From: Flaviflexus massiliensis
GTDB lineage: Bacteria > Actinomycetota > Actinomycetes > Actinomycetales > Actinomycetaceae
NCBI RefSeq assembly: GCF_001375495.1
Contig: NZ_LN831057.1
Span: forward strand, 372,001 to 436,000
Direction: 5' to 3'
DNA length: 64,000 bases
Below the pieces are notes generated by a model that was not told the origin of the DNA, searched no databases, and worked only from the letters and a program-made list of their open reading frames with translations. Positions 8,434 to 16,989 of this stretch are shown one piece after another; the stretch's first letter is position 1; each line of letters opens with the position of its first letter. A program made the position numbers and the translations under genes.

Positions 8434-9108
8434 TTAGGGGCTTGGTGGAACCTCGCCTGAGTGGACGACCTTGTCTTGATCGTCAATCCACGTGAAGGTG
8501 GAGACGGCTCTGCCTGAGGCAGTCGCGGTTGCCTCTCCGTCGAGCGCATACGTGTACGTGACCCGAATCGTAGTGTCGTCTAGGCGTACGACGGTCGGGT
8601 GGAAGCCATAGTCCTCGAACGTTGCTCGACCGATCGGTTCACCGTCGTGGAAAAGCGCAATCCGGTAGGGAGAGGAGGCAGTCCCACGATCGATCGGGAG
8701 CGTGATCCACGAAAGGTCCGCACACGGCTCCCAATGATTCTCCGCCCACGATGGTCCCCACTCGTAACCCTGGGTGGAGACCGGGTTAGCAGCCACGTAG
8801 GCATTCAATACCTCAACCGGGGTCCCCGTTGCACACTGTGAACCATCATGGGCAGTCGCATCGTCACTGTCTTCCTCAGTTGTCGCATCCCGAGTGGTAG
8901 TTTCTGCGTCTTCCAAATCCTGATTCGTTGTGCCGGATGCGCTCTCACCTTGGGAAGTGTCGGAATCTGTTGCCTTGAGCGCAGTCTGTGATGTTTGCTC
9001 CGCGACGGATTCGTTTTCGTGAGCCTCTTCGGGGTGGGAATTGGAACAGGCAGTGATGCCTGCAAGGCTGAGAATACTGAGGGCAATCCAACGCGACAAT
9101 CGGACCAT
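8434..9108 (-). CDS. LppP/LprE-family lipoprotein
   Basis: About 224 residues. Start ATG 9108 follows GGGAGG by 6 nt and gives a clean lipoprotein signal, MVRLSRW then a hydrophobic segment ending in the lipobox ITAC; a longer upstream extension in frame is not needed. An acidic, Thr/Ser-rich linker follows. The C-terminal half (about residues 95-220) has the LSWITLP, ALFHDGEPIG and RVTYTYALDG pattern of the LppP/LprE family of actinobacterial lipoproteins. Their biochemical function is unknown; LprE has been linked to mycobacterial virulence. It is transcribed toward the FluC pair but separated by about 240 bp, so probably not one operon. Confidence 0.8.
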   Translation of the reverse strand: MVRLSRWIALSILSLAGITACSNSHPEEAHENESVAEQTSQTALKATDSDTSQGESASGTTNQDLEDAETTTRDATTEEDSDDATAHDGSQCATGTPVEVLNAYVAANPVSTQGYEWGPSWAENHWEPCADLSWITLPIDRGTASSPYRIALFHDGEPIGRATFEDYGFHPTVVRLDDTTIRVTYTYALDGEATATASGRAVSTFTWIDDQDKVVHSGEVPPSP

Positions 9109-9401
9109 GGAAACCTCCCGGAGGTGCCTGCGACACTGGCGGACTAGATGCAAGAGTAATGCACGAAATCTCTCGTTCCAATAGTTAACACATGAATATG
9201 TCGCACTAATGCATGGCAAGAGTATGAGCGTTGGTCATGAGTGGTGGCGCATGCAGAATCGAACTGAAATTACCTCAGCGCTCGCAAGTTTTAATTGACC
9301 AGAAGCGGGGACGGACGGGGACACTCCGAGATGCGTGGGATCATCCGAGGCAGCAAAATAACACTGCTAGGTTTCAAGTAACGAGAGCCTGGAGGGATGT
9401 C

Positions 9402-10430
9402 ATGGCAACTACACGGGTGGAAGAGCGATCGTGCGCCACACTCACGGGGTTTATCCTCGGCGACTGCCTTGCTATGCCCACCGCAGGAATGAGTCCCAGC
9501 CAGGTCGTCGAAACCTACGGAATGATCTCTGGGATTGGTGCCCCTCACGAGAGCCAGCCCCTCCACGCAGGCAAACGGGCTGGGGAACCTACCTTTGTCA
9601 CCACTCTGATGCTCCGTTACGGAATCCACCTTGCGAAGCACGGCACCATCAAACCGGGCCTGCTCGTAGAAGACATCGTCACGTGGGAACGAAAGGCAAG
9701 CAGGAGGCTGGAGGCGCAGTCGGACTGTGCGCCCCCGCTCTTCACGCTGTCGACAATGAAAGAGAAGAGATATCCCACGCGAGCCACACTCTTTCCCGCC
9801 ACGTCTATCGCCGGCGCGATCACGATCGGGCTGGCGTGCGCACGTGAGACCGATCCGGAACGCCTGCACAGAATGGTCTCTGGTATGTGCCAGGTACTTG
9901 ATGGGACGGCAACACTCTGGCAAAGCGCAACACTCGTGGCCAACGTTGTTCGTGCGGGATTGCGTGGAGCTACCGTCAAGGACGCCCTCGACATCGCGAT
10001 CGCAGATACGGCAGAAGCGCATGCCGACGGATCCTGGTCACCCGGCGCATCAGTCCTGACACGCACCCTCGAAGCCATCGATAACGCAGAGAATCTGTCC
10101 CCATCAAGCCTCTCCACCTATCTTGTCTCCGCCGTGGGAGTCTCCGATACGGTCACGGAGGCAATTCCCGCAGCCTTTGCTCTCGCCTCCGCATACTCAG
10201 AATCACCCTTCCTAGGGCTCTGCACCGGAGCCCAACTCGGTGGCGCGAGTAGCACGATCAGTGCGCTCACCGGTGCGATCTTTGGTGCCTGCCACGGGAA
10301 GAGCGCCTTCCCTGACGACCAAATTGACCTCATCGATTCCGCAGTCATCGACCAGGCGGCGCAACTTGCTCGCGCGCTTCTCCCTGCGGAAGCCTCCGCC
10401 CACGTCCAGCGCCCTAACCAAGCGCGTTAA
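9402..10430 (+). CDS. ADP-ribosylglycohydrolase-fold protein, metal motifs lost
   Basis: A 342-residue all-helical protein of the ADP-ribosylglycohydrolase (DraG/ARH) family. The N-terminus TGFILGDCLAMPTAGMSP matches the family opening, and the C-terminal segment (280-299) matches the G-G-D-T-D-T...G-A...G region. ATG 9402 has GGAGGG 5 nt upstream; the longer upstream frame lacks family similarity. The two dinuclear-magnesium motifs are both replaced: the T-D-D-T motif reads T-F-V-T (64-67), and G-G-D-T-D-T reads G-G-A-S-S-T (280-285). Family members remove ADP-ribose from proteins or nucleic acids using these acidic residues. This one is therefore probably not a hydrolase and may bind ADP-ribose-like ligands or be structural. 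It stands alone, with intergenic regions on both sides. Confidence 0.78.
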   Translation: MATTRVEERSCATLTGFILGDCLAMPTAGMSPSQVVETYGMISGIGAPHESQPLHAGKRAGEPTFVTTLMLRYGIHLAKHGTIKPGLLVEDIVTWERKASRRLEAQSDCAPPLFTLSTMKEKRYPTRATLFPATSIAGAITIGLACARETDPERLHRMVSGMCQVLDGTATLWQSATLVANVVRAGLRGATVKDALDIAIADTAEAHADGSWSPGASVLTRTLEAIDNAENLSPSSLSTYLVSAVGVSDTVTEAIPAAFALASAYSESPFLGLCTGAQLGGASSTISALTGAIFGACHGKSAFPDDQIDLIDSAVIDQAAQLARALLPAEASAHVQRPNQAR

Positions 10431-10642
10431 ACCACAGGAAAACGTCGGGAGCTTCGTGAACCATGGGGTCCCATATAAAGATGGTTGAAATTCGTTAGTA
10501 GGCGGCTGGCCAACCATCTGAAACCGCTGGTCAGAGACCAGTATTGCCCAGTGTGTGTTGGTACTGACTCCTCGACCGAGGTTGCACTCGTGTAGATTGA
10601 GCCACAGGGAAGCTGACAATTTGCTGGGCGAGGAGAGTGCAC

Positions 10643-12262
10643 ATGGGACGCCGAACTACTGTCGTGGTGGCAGGACTGTCACTCGTTCTTGCTGCCTGCT
10701 CGAGCGTTCAACAAGACTCCAGTGACGGTCACAGCGAAACAAGCGAACCCGCTTCCGCTGTCGTTCTTCAAGAACCCGACACGGTTGTCATTTCCAGCAC
10801 CGATCCGGCCGAAGTCTCCATCCGCACTTCCGAGGCTTTTTTCGAGAGCTCCGATGGTGCCATCGTCACATCTGAGGGCTCCGCACTGACTGCAGCATCA
10901 CTCGCCCACACGTACCACCTGCCCGTGCTTGTCGAAGGTGAGGGGACCGTCGCGGAGCTTGATCGCCTGGGAGTCGAATGGATTCTGACTGTCGATATCC
11001 AGGAGGACTATCAGGACGTGGAGGCGATTCCCGCAGGTTCTCCATACGCGCCAGCTACCGGGACGGAAGCCGCCCAATCGAAGGAAGAAGCGACCGGTAC
11101 TGGAACCGAGAATGAGAAGCCGGAGCGCGACGACCGGGTGCGAATCGTTGGCGGGGATATCACCGTTGAGGCCCTCGTCGATCTTGGGGAAGGCGAGGCC
11201 TTTATTGCACCCGAGAAGACCGATCGGAATCTTGACGTAGATGTTCAGGCCGACTCTGAAACTGACCTGCTGGTGCTGACTGATGGTCAGTCACCAGCTG
11301 CTATCGGGACCGCCCGAGCGGCCGGGGCCGATGTCATGATCGCGCCAGCCGACCCGCGGATTTCACCAGAGATTATTGAGAGAGTTGCTGAGCGTGACAA
11401 TGTCATGGGAATCTTTGGCACGGAGGTGCCAGATTTTGAATGGCAGCTACGGACCGCCATGACCGGCGTGCAGCTTCCCGGTGGGGGACAGACCGTTTTC
11501 GATCACAAGAGGTACATCGCACTGTACGGGGCACCAACCACGCCGGCTTTGGGAGTGCTGGGGGAGCAGGATGCTCCGGGAACGATTGCACGCGCCGAAG
11601 CGAGCGCCGCAGAATATGATGCTCTCACTGATGACACGGTGGTCCCGACGCTCGAAATCATCGTGACCGTGGCTGCTGGAAGTGAAGGGCCGGACGGCAA
11701 CTTTTCGCACGAGGCGCCCCCGGAGCAATTCGTGGAACTGATTGAAGCGGCGGGGGAGGCCGGACAGTATGTGGTCCTGGACTTCCAGCCGGGCCGCACC
11801 GACTTCCTTACCCAGGTCCAGCAATACGAGGAGTTGCTCAAATATCCCCACGTTGGGATTGCTCTTGATCCCGAGTGGCGGCTGGGACCGGACGAAATGC
11901 CGCTGACGAGAATTGGTCACGTTGAGATTGCCGAGGTGAACGAAGTGGTCAATTACCTCGCGCAATTCGTGCACGATCGGAATCTGCCTCAGAAGCTAGT
12001 TATTCTGCACCAGTTCCAGCTTCAGATGATTCGCGACCGGGACCAGCTCGATCTGTCGAATCCCGAGGTGGCACTACTCATTCATGCCGACGGGCAGGGG
12101 AGCCAGGGTGCGAAGAACGCGACCTGGGCAAACCTTCACACGGACGCACCCGAGGGCGTAATGTGGGGATGGAAGAACTTCATTGATGAGGATCAGCCCA
12201 TGCTTTCCCCAGAGGAAACCTTTGCCATTGAACCAATGCCGCACTTCGTGTCATACCAATAG
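10643..12262 (+). CDS. Conserved actinobacterial lipoprotein with cell-wall-binding-like and barrel-like domains
   Basis: About 539 residues. ATG 10643 has AGGAG 7 nt upstream; GTG 10637 also lies in frame. The signal ends in lipobox VLAAC. Residues about 45-250 carry STDP, SEGSALTAASLA and PVLVEGEG motifs like the cell-wall-binding repeat 2 fold, interrupted by an acidic low-complexity insert. The C-terminal 270 residues are the conserved part, with IALYGAPTTPALGVLGEQ, VVLDFQPGRTDFL, GIALDPEWRL, VILHQFQ and MWGWKNFIDEDQPM. This looks like a TIM-barrel or glycosidase-like module kept across actinobacteria with no assigned function that I know of. It probably acts in the envelope. It is monocistronic. 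Confidence 0.7.
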   Translation: MGRRTTVVVAGLSLVLAACSSVQQDSSDGHSETSEPASAVVLQEPDTVVISSTDPAEVSIRTSEAFFESSDGAIVTSEGSALTAASLAHTYHLPVLVEGEGTVAELDRLGVEWILTVDIQEDYQDVEAIPAGSPYAPATGTEAAQSKEEATGTGTENEKPERDDRVRIVGGDITVEALVDLGEGEAFIAPEKTDRNLDVDVQADSETDLLVLTDGQSPAAIGTARAAGADVMIAPADPRISPEIIERVAERDNVMGIFGTEVPDFEWQLRTAMTGVQLPGGGQTVFDHKRYIALYGAPTTPALGVLGEQDAPGTIARAEASAAEYDALTDDTVVPTLEIIVTVAAGSEGPDGNFSHEAPPEQFVELIEAAGEAGQYVVLDFQPGRTDFLTQVQQYEELLKYPHVGIALDPEWRLGPDEMPLTRIGHVEIAEVNEVVNYLAQFVHDRNLPQKLVILHQFQLQMIRDRDQLDLSNPEVALLIHADGQGSQGAKNATWANLHTDAPEGVMWGWKNFIDEDQPMLSPEETFAIEPMPHFVSYQ

Positions 12263-12337
12263 GTGGTATTTCTCGCATTAAGCCCTGAACGATCACACCT
12301 CATTTTGGGGTGAATGTCCGTTTTTCGTTGAAACATC

Positions 12338-12390
12338 GGGGAATTCTCAATTTCTAGGATAAAAGTCCTAGGAAAGGTGTTGAGAATCCC
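12338..12390. repeat. Long imperfect hairpin upstream of ndh
   Basis: Two nested inverted repeats: an outer pair (12338-12350 with 12380-12390, core TTCTCAA/TTGAGAA plus GGG/CCC) and an inner pair (TTTCTAGGA at 12351-12359 with TCCTAGGAAA at 12366-12375). The inner loop is 6 nt. It lies 49 bp before ndh and 76 bp after the lipoprotein stop. It could end the upstream transcript or be an operator or attenuator for ndh. There is no clear T-tract. Confidence 0.5.
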
Positions 12391-12438
12391 AGTTTTCGGG
12401 CCTACCCAGGGACTCCAAGATTCACTAGCGTTGGGCTC

Positions 12439-13770
12439 ATGAACGTTGATCCTGAATCAGTACCTCACGTCGTCATTGTCGGTGGTGGGTTTGCTGGAAT
12501 TGCTGCCGCTCGAGGCCTGCGCAAGTCCAACGTACGTGTCACCCTGATCGACCGTAACCCCTACTCGACCTTCCAGCCTCTGCTTTACCAGGTTGCTACC
12601 TCCACCCTAAATCCGGGTGACGTCACTTACTTCCTGCGTGCGCTGCGCCGTCGACAGTCCAATCTCCGAGTCGAGCTTGGCAACGTTGAAACCATGGACC
12701 ACCAGGCACAGACCTTGACGTTGGATGATGGTCGTGTCGTGAACTACGACTACCTCATTATCGGCACCGGTGTGTCAGCGAACTTCTTCGGTATCCCCGG
12801 AGCCCAGGAGCACGCCCTGCCCCTCTATACCCGCCAGGAAGCGATCGATGTTCGCGACCGGATCAACGGGCTGCTCGACGCAGCGACCAAGCGCCAGGGT
12901 GAGAAGGTACGCCTCCTCATCGTTGGTGGTGGACCCACCGGTGTCGAAACTGCCGGTGCTCTGGCTGAAATGAGGCAGAAGGACCTCCCGGTCGTGTACC
13001 CGGAGCTCAACGAAGAATCTGTCGAAGTCATGCTCGTTGACATGGCTGACCAGGTGCTTGGTGCCTTTAGCGACTCGTCGTCCGAATACACGGCGGGGGA
13101 ACTGCGCAGGCGCGGCGTCAATGTTGTCCTGTCGAAGTCCGTGAAGGAAGTGAAGGCCGACGGAGTCGTCCTCAAGTCCATGGGCGAAGACGAGACCGAA
13201 GAGTGGACCCCCGCAGCGGCTGTCCTTTGGGCATCCGGCGTCACCGTCCCGAAGGCCGTCAGCAACTGGGGCGTACCTCAGGTCCGCGGTGGTCGTATCC
13301 CCGTCTCTGATCGCCTCCGCGTCAACGACCTGCCGAACGTCTTCGCGATCGGCGACATCGCCGCGATTAACGATGGTGCGCTACCTCAGCTTGCGCAGCC
13401 AGCTAAGCAGACCGGTGCCCACGTCGCCAAGGTCATTCACGGCCTCGTGCACGGTGGAGACCCGGGCCCCTTCAAGTACAAGGACCTCGGTATTCTCGCG
13501 ACCATCGGTCGTGCCGATGCCGTTGCTGAGGTCACGCACCTGCCGAAGCTCAAGGGCTTTGTGGCATGGGCGATCTGGAACGTGGTTCACCTCGCCACCC
13601 TCCTCGGTGGACGTAACCGCATCTCCTCTATGGTCAACCTGGGCACGAAGTACCTCATGTGGGGACGCAGCCACAACCTCATCGTTGGCGACATCTCCGA
13701 CTTCTCCAAGAACGCCACCGAAGGACCGCTGTCCGCGGCGCGTTCGATGAAGCGTCACCACCACAAGTAA
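12439..13770 (+). CDS. ndh: Type II NADH dehydrogenase (NDH-2)
   Basis: A 443-residue membrane-associated flavoprotein that passes electrons from NADH to menaquinone without pumping protons. The FAD site is VVIVGGGFAGIAAA (about 11-24) and the NADH site is LLIVGGGPTGVETAGAL (about 159-175). The quinone-side motif is AIGDIAAI, with QLAQPAKQTGAHVA further on, and there is an amphipathic C-terminal region with a hydrophobic VVHLATLLGG segment. No Shine-Dalgarno is seen; TAGCGT (12426-12431) lies 7 nt before the ATG, compatible with a leaderless transcript. It is monocistronic, ending at a strong terminator. Confidence 0.93.
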   Translation: MNVDPESVPHVVIVGGGFAGIAAARGLRKSNVRVTLIDRNPYSTFQPLLYQVATSTLNPGDVTYFLRALRRRQSNLRVELGNVETMDHQAQTLTLDDGRVVNYDYLIIGTGVSANFFGIPGAQEHALPLYTRQEAIDVRDRINGLLDAATKRQGEKVRLLIVGGGPTGVETAGALAEMRQKDLPVVYPELNEESVEVMLVDMADQVLGAFSDSSSEYTAGELRRRGVNVVLSKSVKEVKADGVVLKSMGEDETEEWTPAAAVLWASGVTVPKAVSNWGVPQVRGGRIPVSDRLRVNDLPNVFAIGDIAAINDGALPQLAQPAKQTGAHVAKVIHGLVHGGDPGPFKYKDLGILATIGRADAVAEVTHLPKLKGFVAWAIWNVVHLATLLGGRNRISSMVNLGTKYLMWGRSHNLIVGDISDFSKNATEGPLSAARSMKRHHHK

Positions 13771-13788
13771 AAACACTTGTTGGTGTGA

Positions 13789-13825
13789 GGGGATGGAAAC
13801 AGGCAAGACGCCTGTTTCCATCCCC
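13789..13825 (+). terminator. Rho-independent terminator of ndh
   Basis: Perfect 16-bp stem (GGGGATGGAAACAGGC at 13789-13804, complement at 13810-13825) with a 5-nt loop, followed by a T-rich stretch (CTTCTATTCTTATTTT). Confidence 0.9.
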
Positions 13826-13885
13826 TCCTTCTATTCTTATTTTCAATTAATTCACTAGGTACGGATACACCTGTGTGAAAGACGA

Positions 13886-13913
13886 ATGGTCGCCTCAAGA
13901 CTGAGGCGACCAT
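13886..13913 (-). terminator. Terminator downstream of trhO
   Basis: Perfect 12-bp stem ATGGTCGCCTCA/TGAGGCGACCAT with a 4-nt loop, just past the trhO stop on the minus strand. Together with the ndh terminator it separates two convergent genes. Confidence 0.75.
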
Positions 13914-13946
13914 GTCGCTACTTTATGCTTTTAGACGTTGACGTTC

Positions 13947-14849
13947 CTAGGTGTTGACCATGGCAGCATGCTCTGTGCAGTAGACGGGCTTGGTCATGCA
14001 CGTGTCGCAGGTGACGAGGCGTTGCAAACACTGGCTGTCACCACAGTTGTGAAGCTTGCTGGCGGGACTGGCGCAGGAGTGGCAGATCCCGATGATGGCC
14101 GGATTGGGGCCAAAATCCATGGTTTCCCGATCATCAAAGACCGTGAGAGTACCCTGCCAGCGGCCCTCGTTTCCGAACTCTTCCCCGTACCTGACAATGC
14201 CGCCGGACAGCTGGTACACCTTGGTGAAGCCGCGACGTACCATGAGGGCGGACAGCACCTCGCAGCGAATCCCACCCGTGCAGTACGTGAGGATCGGGGT
14301 GTCTTTTAGATAGTCGAAAACACCGCTGTCAAACAGTTTGACGAAGTCATGCGTTGTTTCCGTGTCGGGAACGATCGCGCCTTCGAACCGGCCAATCTCA
14401 GCCTCTACCTTATTCCTGCCATCAAAGAACACAAGATCTGGGTGCTTCGCGATGAGGTCCTCGACCTCGCTTGGGCGCACGTGCGTTCCACCACCAACAA
14501 CGCCCTTCTCGTCAACTTCGAGCTCCTCGGGAACTCCGAAGGACACGATCTCGGGGCGGGCCTTCACGGATAGGCGCGGGAAGTCCTTGGACATGCCCAA
14601 CTCGTCCAAACCGGAGCCTTCCGACCACTTCATGTCGATGTTTTTGAAGGCGGGATACGACTTGAGGGTCTTGACGTATTGCTTGCAGGCCTTGAGCTCA
14701 CCACCAACGGTCGCGTTGATGCCGTGCTCGGATACGAGGATCCTGCCGCGCAAGCCCAGTCGTTCGCACAGGTCACGCTGCCACAGCCTGATCGCCTCTG
14801 GATCGGGTAGGGGAGTGAAGCAGTAGAACAGAAGGACGCGGGACATCAT
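13947..14849 (-). CDS. trhO: tRNA uridine(34) hydroxylase TrhO (rhodanese family)
   Basis: A 300-residue enzyme that hydroxylates wobble U34 of tRNA, giving the precursor of 5-methoxy- or carboxymethoxyuridine. An N-terminal ferredoxin-like domain is followed by a rhodanese domain with the catalytic Cys in [11 protein letters not shown] cysteine-rich C-terminal tail ([25 protein letters not shown]) is typical of the longer family members. Two adjacent ATGs occur; 14849 is used, with AAAGG about 10 nt upstream. It lies 121 bp downstream of the DtxR-family gene on the same strand, so co-transcription is possible. Confidence 0.9.
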   Translation of the reverse strand: MMSRVLLFYCFTPLPDPEAIRLWQRDLCERLGLRGRILVSEHGINATVGGELKACKQYVKTLKSYPAFKNIDMKWSEGSGLDELGMSKDFPRLSVKARPEIVSFGVPEELEVDEKGVVGGGTHVRPSEVEDLIAKHPDLVFFDGRNKVEAEIGRFEGAIVPDTETTHDFVKLFDSGVFDYLKDTPILTYCTGGIRCEVLSALMVRRGFTKVYQLSGGIVRYGEEFGNEGRWQGTLTVFDDRETMDFGPNPAIIGICHSCASPASKLHNCGDSQCLQRLVTCDTCMTKPVYCTEHAAMVNT

Positions 14850-14970
14850 GGGGTGGTGGCCTTTCAGTGAGCGGCAGGCAAGAAACAAAGAATAAGAACT
14901 CTTGATGGCGAAGCTACCTTGCGATTCGTTCGAGGCGTGCTTCAGTAAGACAGTATAGAGCGGGGCTGGG

Positions 14971-15636
14971 CTATACGGCCCTATGGTCCTGGTCATGATA
15001 GGGGTCGGCAACCACCCAGATAATGTCGGCAACCGAATCCGGGCCAACCGTCGATTCGTGAACCGTCACGGAACCGTCCGTCACGGTAATCGCGGTGCCC
15101 GGGTGGAGCCCGAGCTTCGAAGATTGGCGCAGTGCCTCCGGATCGGAATCATCGACCCTGAGAACACGGTATCGCCCGCTCGGTGCCTTCGAGAGCAGGA
15201 ACGCATCGTGGGCAACCATCGATCCGTCCCTCGCGGGAATGGGATCCCCATGGGGATCGAAAGCCGGGTTGCCGAGTAGATCATCGATGGCGTCAATGAA
15301 CCGTGTCGACACCGAATGCTCGAGAGCATCTGCCTCATCGTGGACCTCATCCCACGAGTAGCCCAGTTTGTCGTGGAGAAAAGTTTCAATGAGACGGTGT
15401 GCGCGGACGGTCATGAGCGCGTGGGCTTTGCCCTCCTCGGTGAGACGAATAGCCCGGTACTTGCGGTGCTCAACCAGCCCATCCTTTGCCAGCCGCGCAA
15501 CCATTTCAGACACGGTTGATGGAGAAAGGCCGAGGTCGCCCGCGAGTCTGCTTGTTGTGACCGGCATGTCGGACCATTCGGTGGCGGACCAAATGTACTT
15601 CAAATAATCCTCAACGGTCGGACTCAGATTACTCAC
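14971..15636 (-). CDS. DtxR-family metalloregulator with manganese-type ligands (MntR-like)
   Basis: About 221 residues: a winged helix (about 5-65, with [13 protein letters not shown] as recognition helix), a dimerisation and metal-binding domain (66-140), and an SH3-like FeoA-type C-terminal domain. Start GTG 15636 follows GGAG by 5 nt; the ATG just upstream is out of frame. With this start the family ligand positions fall at D10, H80, E84, H99, D103, E106 and H107. DtxR and IdeR have Met10 and Cys102 where this protein has Asp10 and Asp103; MntR has carboxylates at both. Manganese sensing is thus more likely than iron. It is divergent from a small winged-helix gene across an 86-bp gap. Confidence 0.85.
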   Translation of the reverse strand: MSNLSPTVEDYLKYIWSATEWSDMPVTTSRLAGDLGLSPSTVSEMVARLAKDGLVEHRKYRAIRLTEEGKAHALMTVRAHRLIETFLHDKLGYSWDEVHDEADALEHSVSTRFIDAIDDLLGNPAFDPHGDPIPARDGSMVAHDAFLLSKAPSGRYRVLRVDDSDPEALRQSSKLGLHPGTAITVTDGSVTVHESTVGPDSVADIIWVVADPYHDQDHRAV

Positions 15637-15722
15637 ATGCTCTCCTTCAACTATCGAATTCGTTTCGGTTTCATCACGGTTCCTTGAGGAAATTGTCAGA
15701 ATCATGGGCTTAAATAGAACCC

Positions 15723-16217
15723 ATGGACAAAGACTCAGCCGACCCGAATTCTTCTAGTGGCGTCCTCGACATTCTACGGCCTCGTGCGCAGGCGCATAGC
15801 TTGCCCCTGTCCGTCGAGCTCCTCGATCACGTGGATCAGATGAAGGAACTGGATCGCAAGCTCGACCATCTCATCGACGAGATCGTCGACCTCAACCGTT
15901 CTGAACGCATCGTTCTCCAAGCCATTCGGTCCGGAATCACAAGCATCGACCCCCTCTCTGCCCACCTGGGACTCGTGGAGGATGCGACGCGCGCGATCTG
16001 CGCCTCCCTCCACGAAGCAGGTTTCGTTGTGGACGTGGACACGGAACTCAAGATCACGGCTCGGGGCATTGCTCTTGCGGACCAGACGCTGGCTCTGCGC
16101 TATCGGAACATGGAGGAGGCCTCGACCCAACTGTCACAGCAGCAGGTCGAGGCCGTCCGAGAAGCACTAAATCACACGCGACACGTCAGGAATGCGCCGC
16201 AGCTACCGCAAGCTTGA
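15723..16217 (+). CDS. Small winged-helix-like protein of unknown function
   Basis: A 164-residue soluble protein. An N-terminal coiled-coil-prone segment (about 30-58, VDQMKELDRKLDHLIDEI) is followed by a helix-turn-helix-like region (about 58-115: SERIVLQAIRSG, SIDPLSAHLGL, ATRAICASLHEAGFV) that resembles a MarR-like winged helix. The C-terminus is helical. There is no Shine-Dalgarno; a TAAATA hexamer ends 6 nt before the ATG, suggesting a leaderless mRNA. It is divergent from the MntR-like regulator and its last 32 bp overlap the end of deoD. I do not recognise a specific family. Confidence 0.6.
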   Translation: MDKDSADPNSSSGVLDILRPRAQAHSLPLSVELLDHVDQMKELDRKLDHLIDEIVDLNRSERIVLQAIRSGITSIDPLSAHLGLVEDATRAICASLHEAGFVVDVDTELKITARGIALADQTLALRYRNMEEASTQLSQQQVEAVREALNHTRHVRNAPQLPQA

Positions 16218-16890
16218 GCGCACCCTCGAAACGAGACTCCCGATCCTCGGGAGACATGTCCTGCGAAGCATCAAACAGATGGTCCGACACGGTCAGAACC
16301 GTCAGAGCCTCCGCGCCGTGCTGGGCTGCCAGGGTGTAGAGAGCCGCTGACTCCATCTCCACACCCAGGGTGCCGTGATCGGCCAGTTTCTTCACCCCGT
16401 CCGGATCGTTTCCGTAGAAACCATCCCGGGACACGATCGGACCGACGTGAACGACCTGATCGTCACCGGCAGCCGCCACGGCAGCCGCCAACAAATTCCA
16501 CGAGGCGGTGGGAGCGTACTTGATGCCGGGAATGATATTGGTCAGGCTCGAGTCCGTGTGGGCACTCATACCAACCACGACGTCACCGAGCTTGACCTTA
16601 GGGGACATGCCACCGCACGTTCCCACGCGAATGATGCGCTTGACACCGTAGAACTGAAACAGTTCGGTCGCATAGATCGACAGGGATGGCTGGCCCATCC
16701 CGGATGCCATGACCGATAGCGGCTTGCCGTTGTATTCGCCCGTGAAGGCACCGATGCCGCGGACGTCGGAAACCTTTTCCGCATCCGGCATCAAAAAGTT
16801 GGCAATACGTTCTGCGCGGCGTGGATCTCCCGGCATGAGGACCGCGGGTGCGAATGCTCCGTCGGGTGCATTGATGTGTGGTGTTGGCAT
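16186..16890 (-). CDS. deoD: Purine nucleoside phosphorylase, DeoD type
   Basis: A 234-residue hexameric-type enzyme that cleaves purine (deoxy)ribonucleosides with phosphate in nucleoside salvage. Family motifs are HINAPDGAFAPAVLMPGDPRRA at the N-terminus, the phosphate-contact region GTCGGM, VEMESAAL (ribose-binding Glu) and LTVSDHLF with the catalytic Asp. AAGGAG precedes ATG 16890. The 3' end overlaps a convergent gene by 32 bp. It is separated from the MetE-like gene upstream by a perfect palindromic terminator, so deoD likely has its own promoter or depends on read-through. Confidence 0.95.
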   Translation of the reverse strand: MPTPHINAPDGAFAPAVLMPGDPRRAERIANFLMPDAEKVSDVRGIGAFTGEYNGKPLSVMASGMGQPSLSIYATELFQFYGVKRIIRVGTCGGMSPKVKLGDVVVGMSAHTDSSLTNIIPGIKYAPTASWNLLAAAVAAAGDDQVVHVGPIVSRDGFYGNDPDGVKKLADHGTLGVEMESAALYTLAAQHGAEALTVLTVSDHLFDASQDMSPEDRESRFEGALKLAVAAAHS

Positions 16891-16905
16891 GATGCTCCTT
16901 TACAT

Positions 16906-16939
16906 AGCTGTCCCCACCAGTGTACTGGTGGGGACAGCT
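16906..16939. terminator. Perfect palindromic hairpin between the MetE-like gene and deoD
   Basis: Arms AGCTGTCCCCACCAGT and its exact complement, 16 bp each with only GT between, immediately before the deoD ribosome-binding site. It is positioned to end the MetE-like transcript. There is no clear T-tract, so an effect on deoD translation or RNA stability is an alternative. Confidence 0.65.
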
Positions 16940-16989
16940 AGCTATTCACCCATTATCAACTCAATGTTCACGCGGGCCTAAACGACTTT

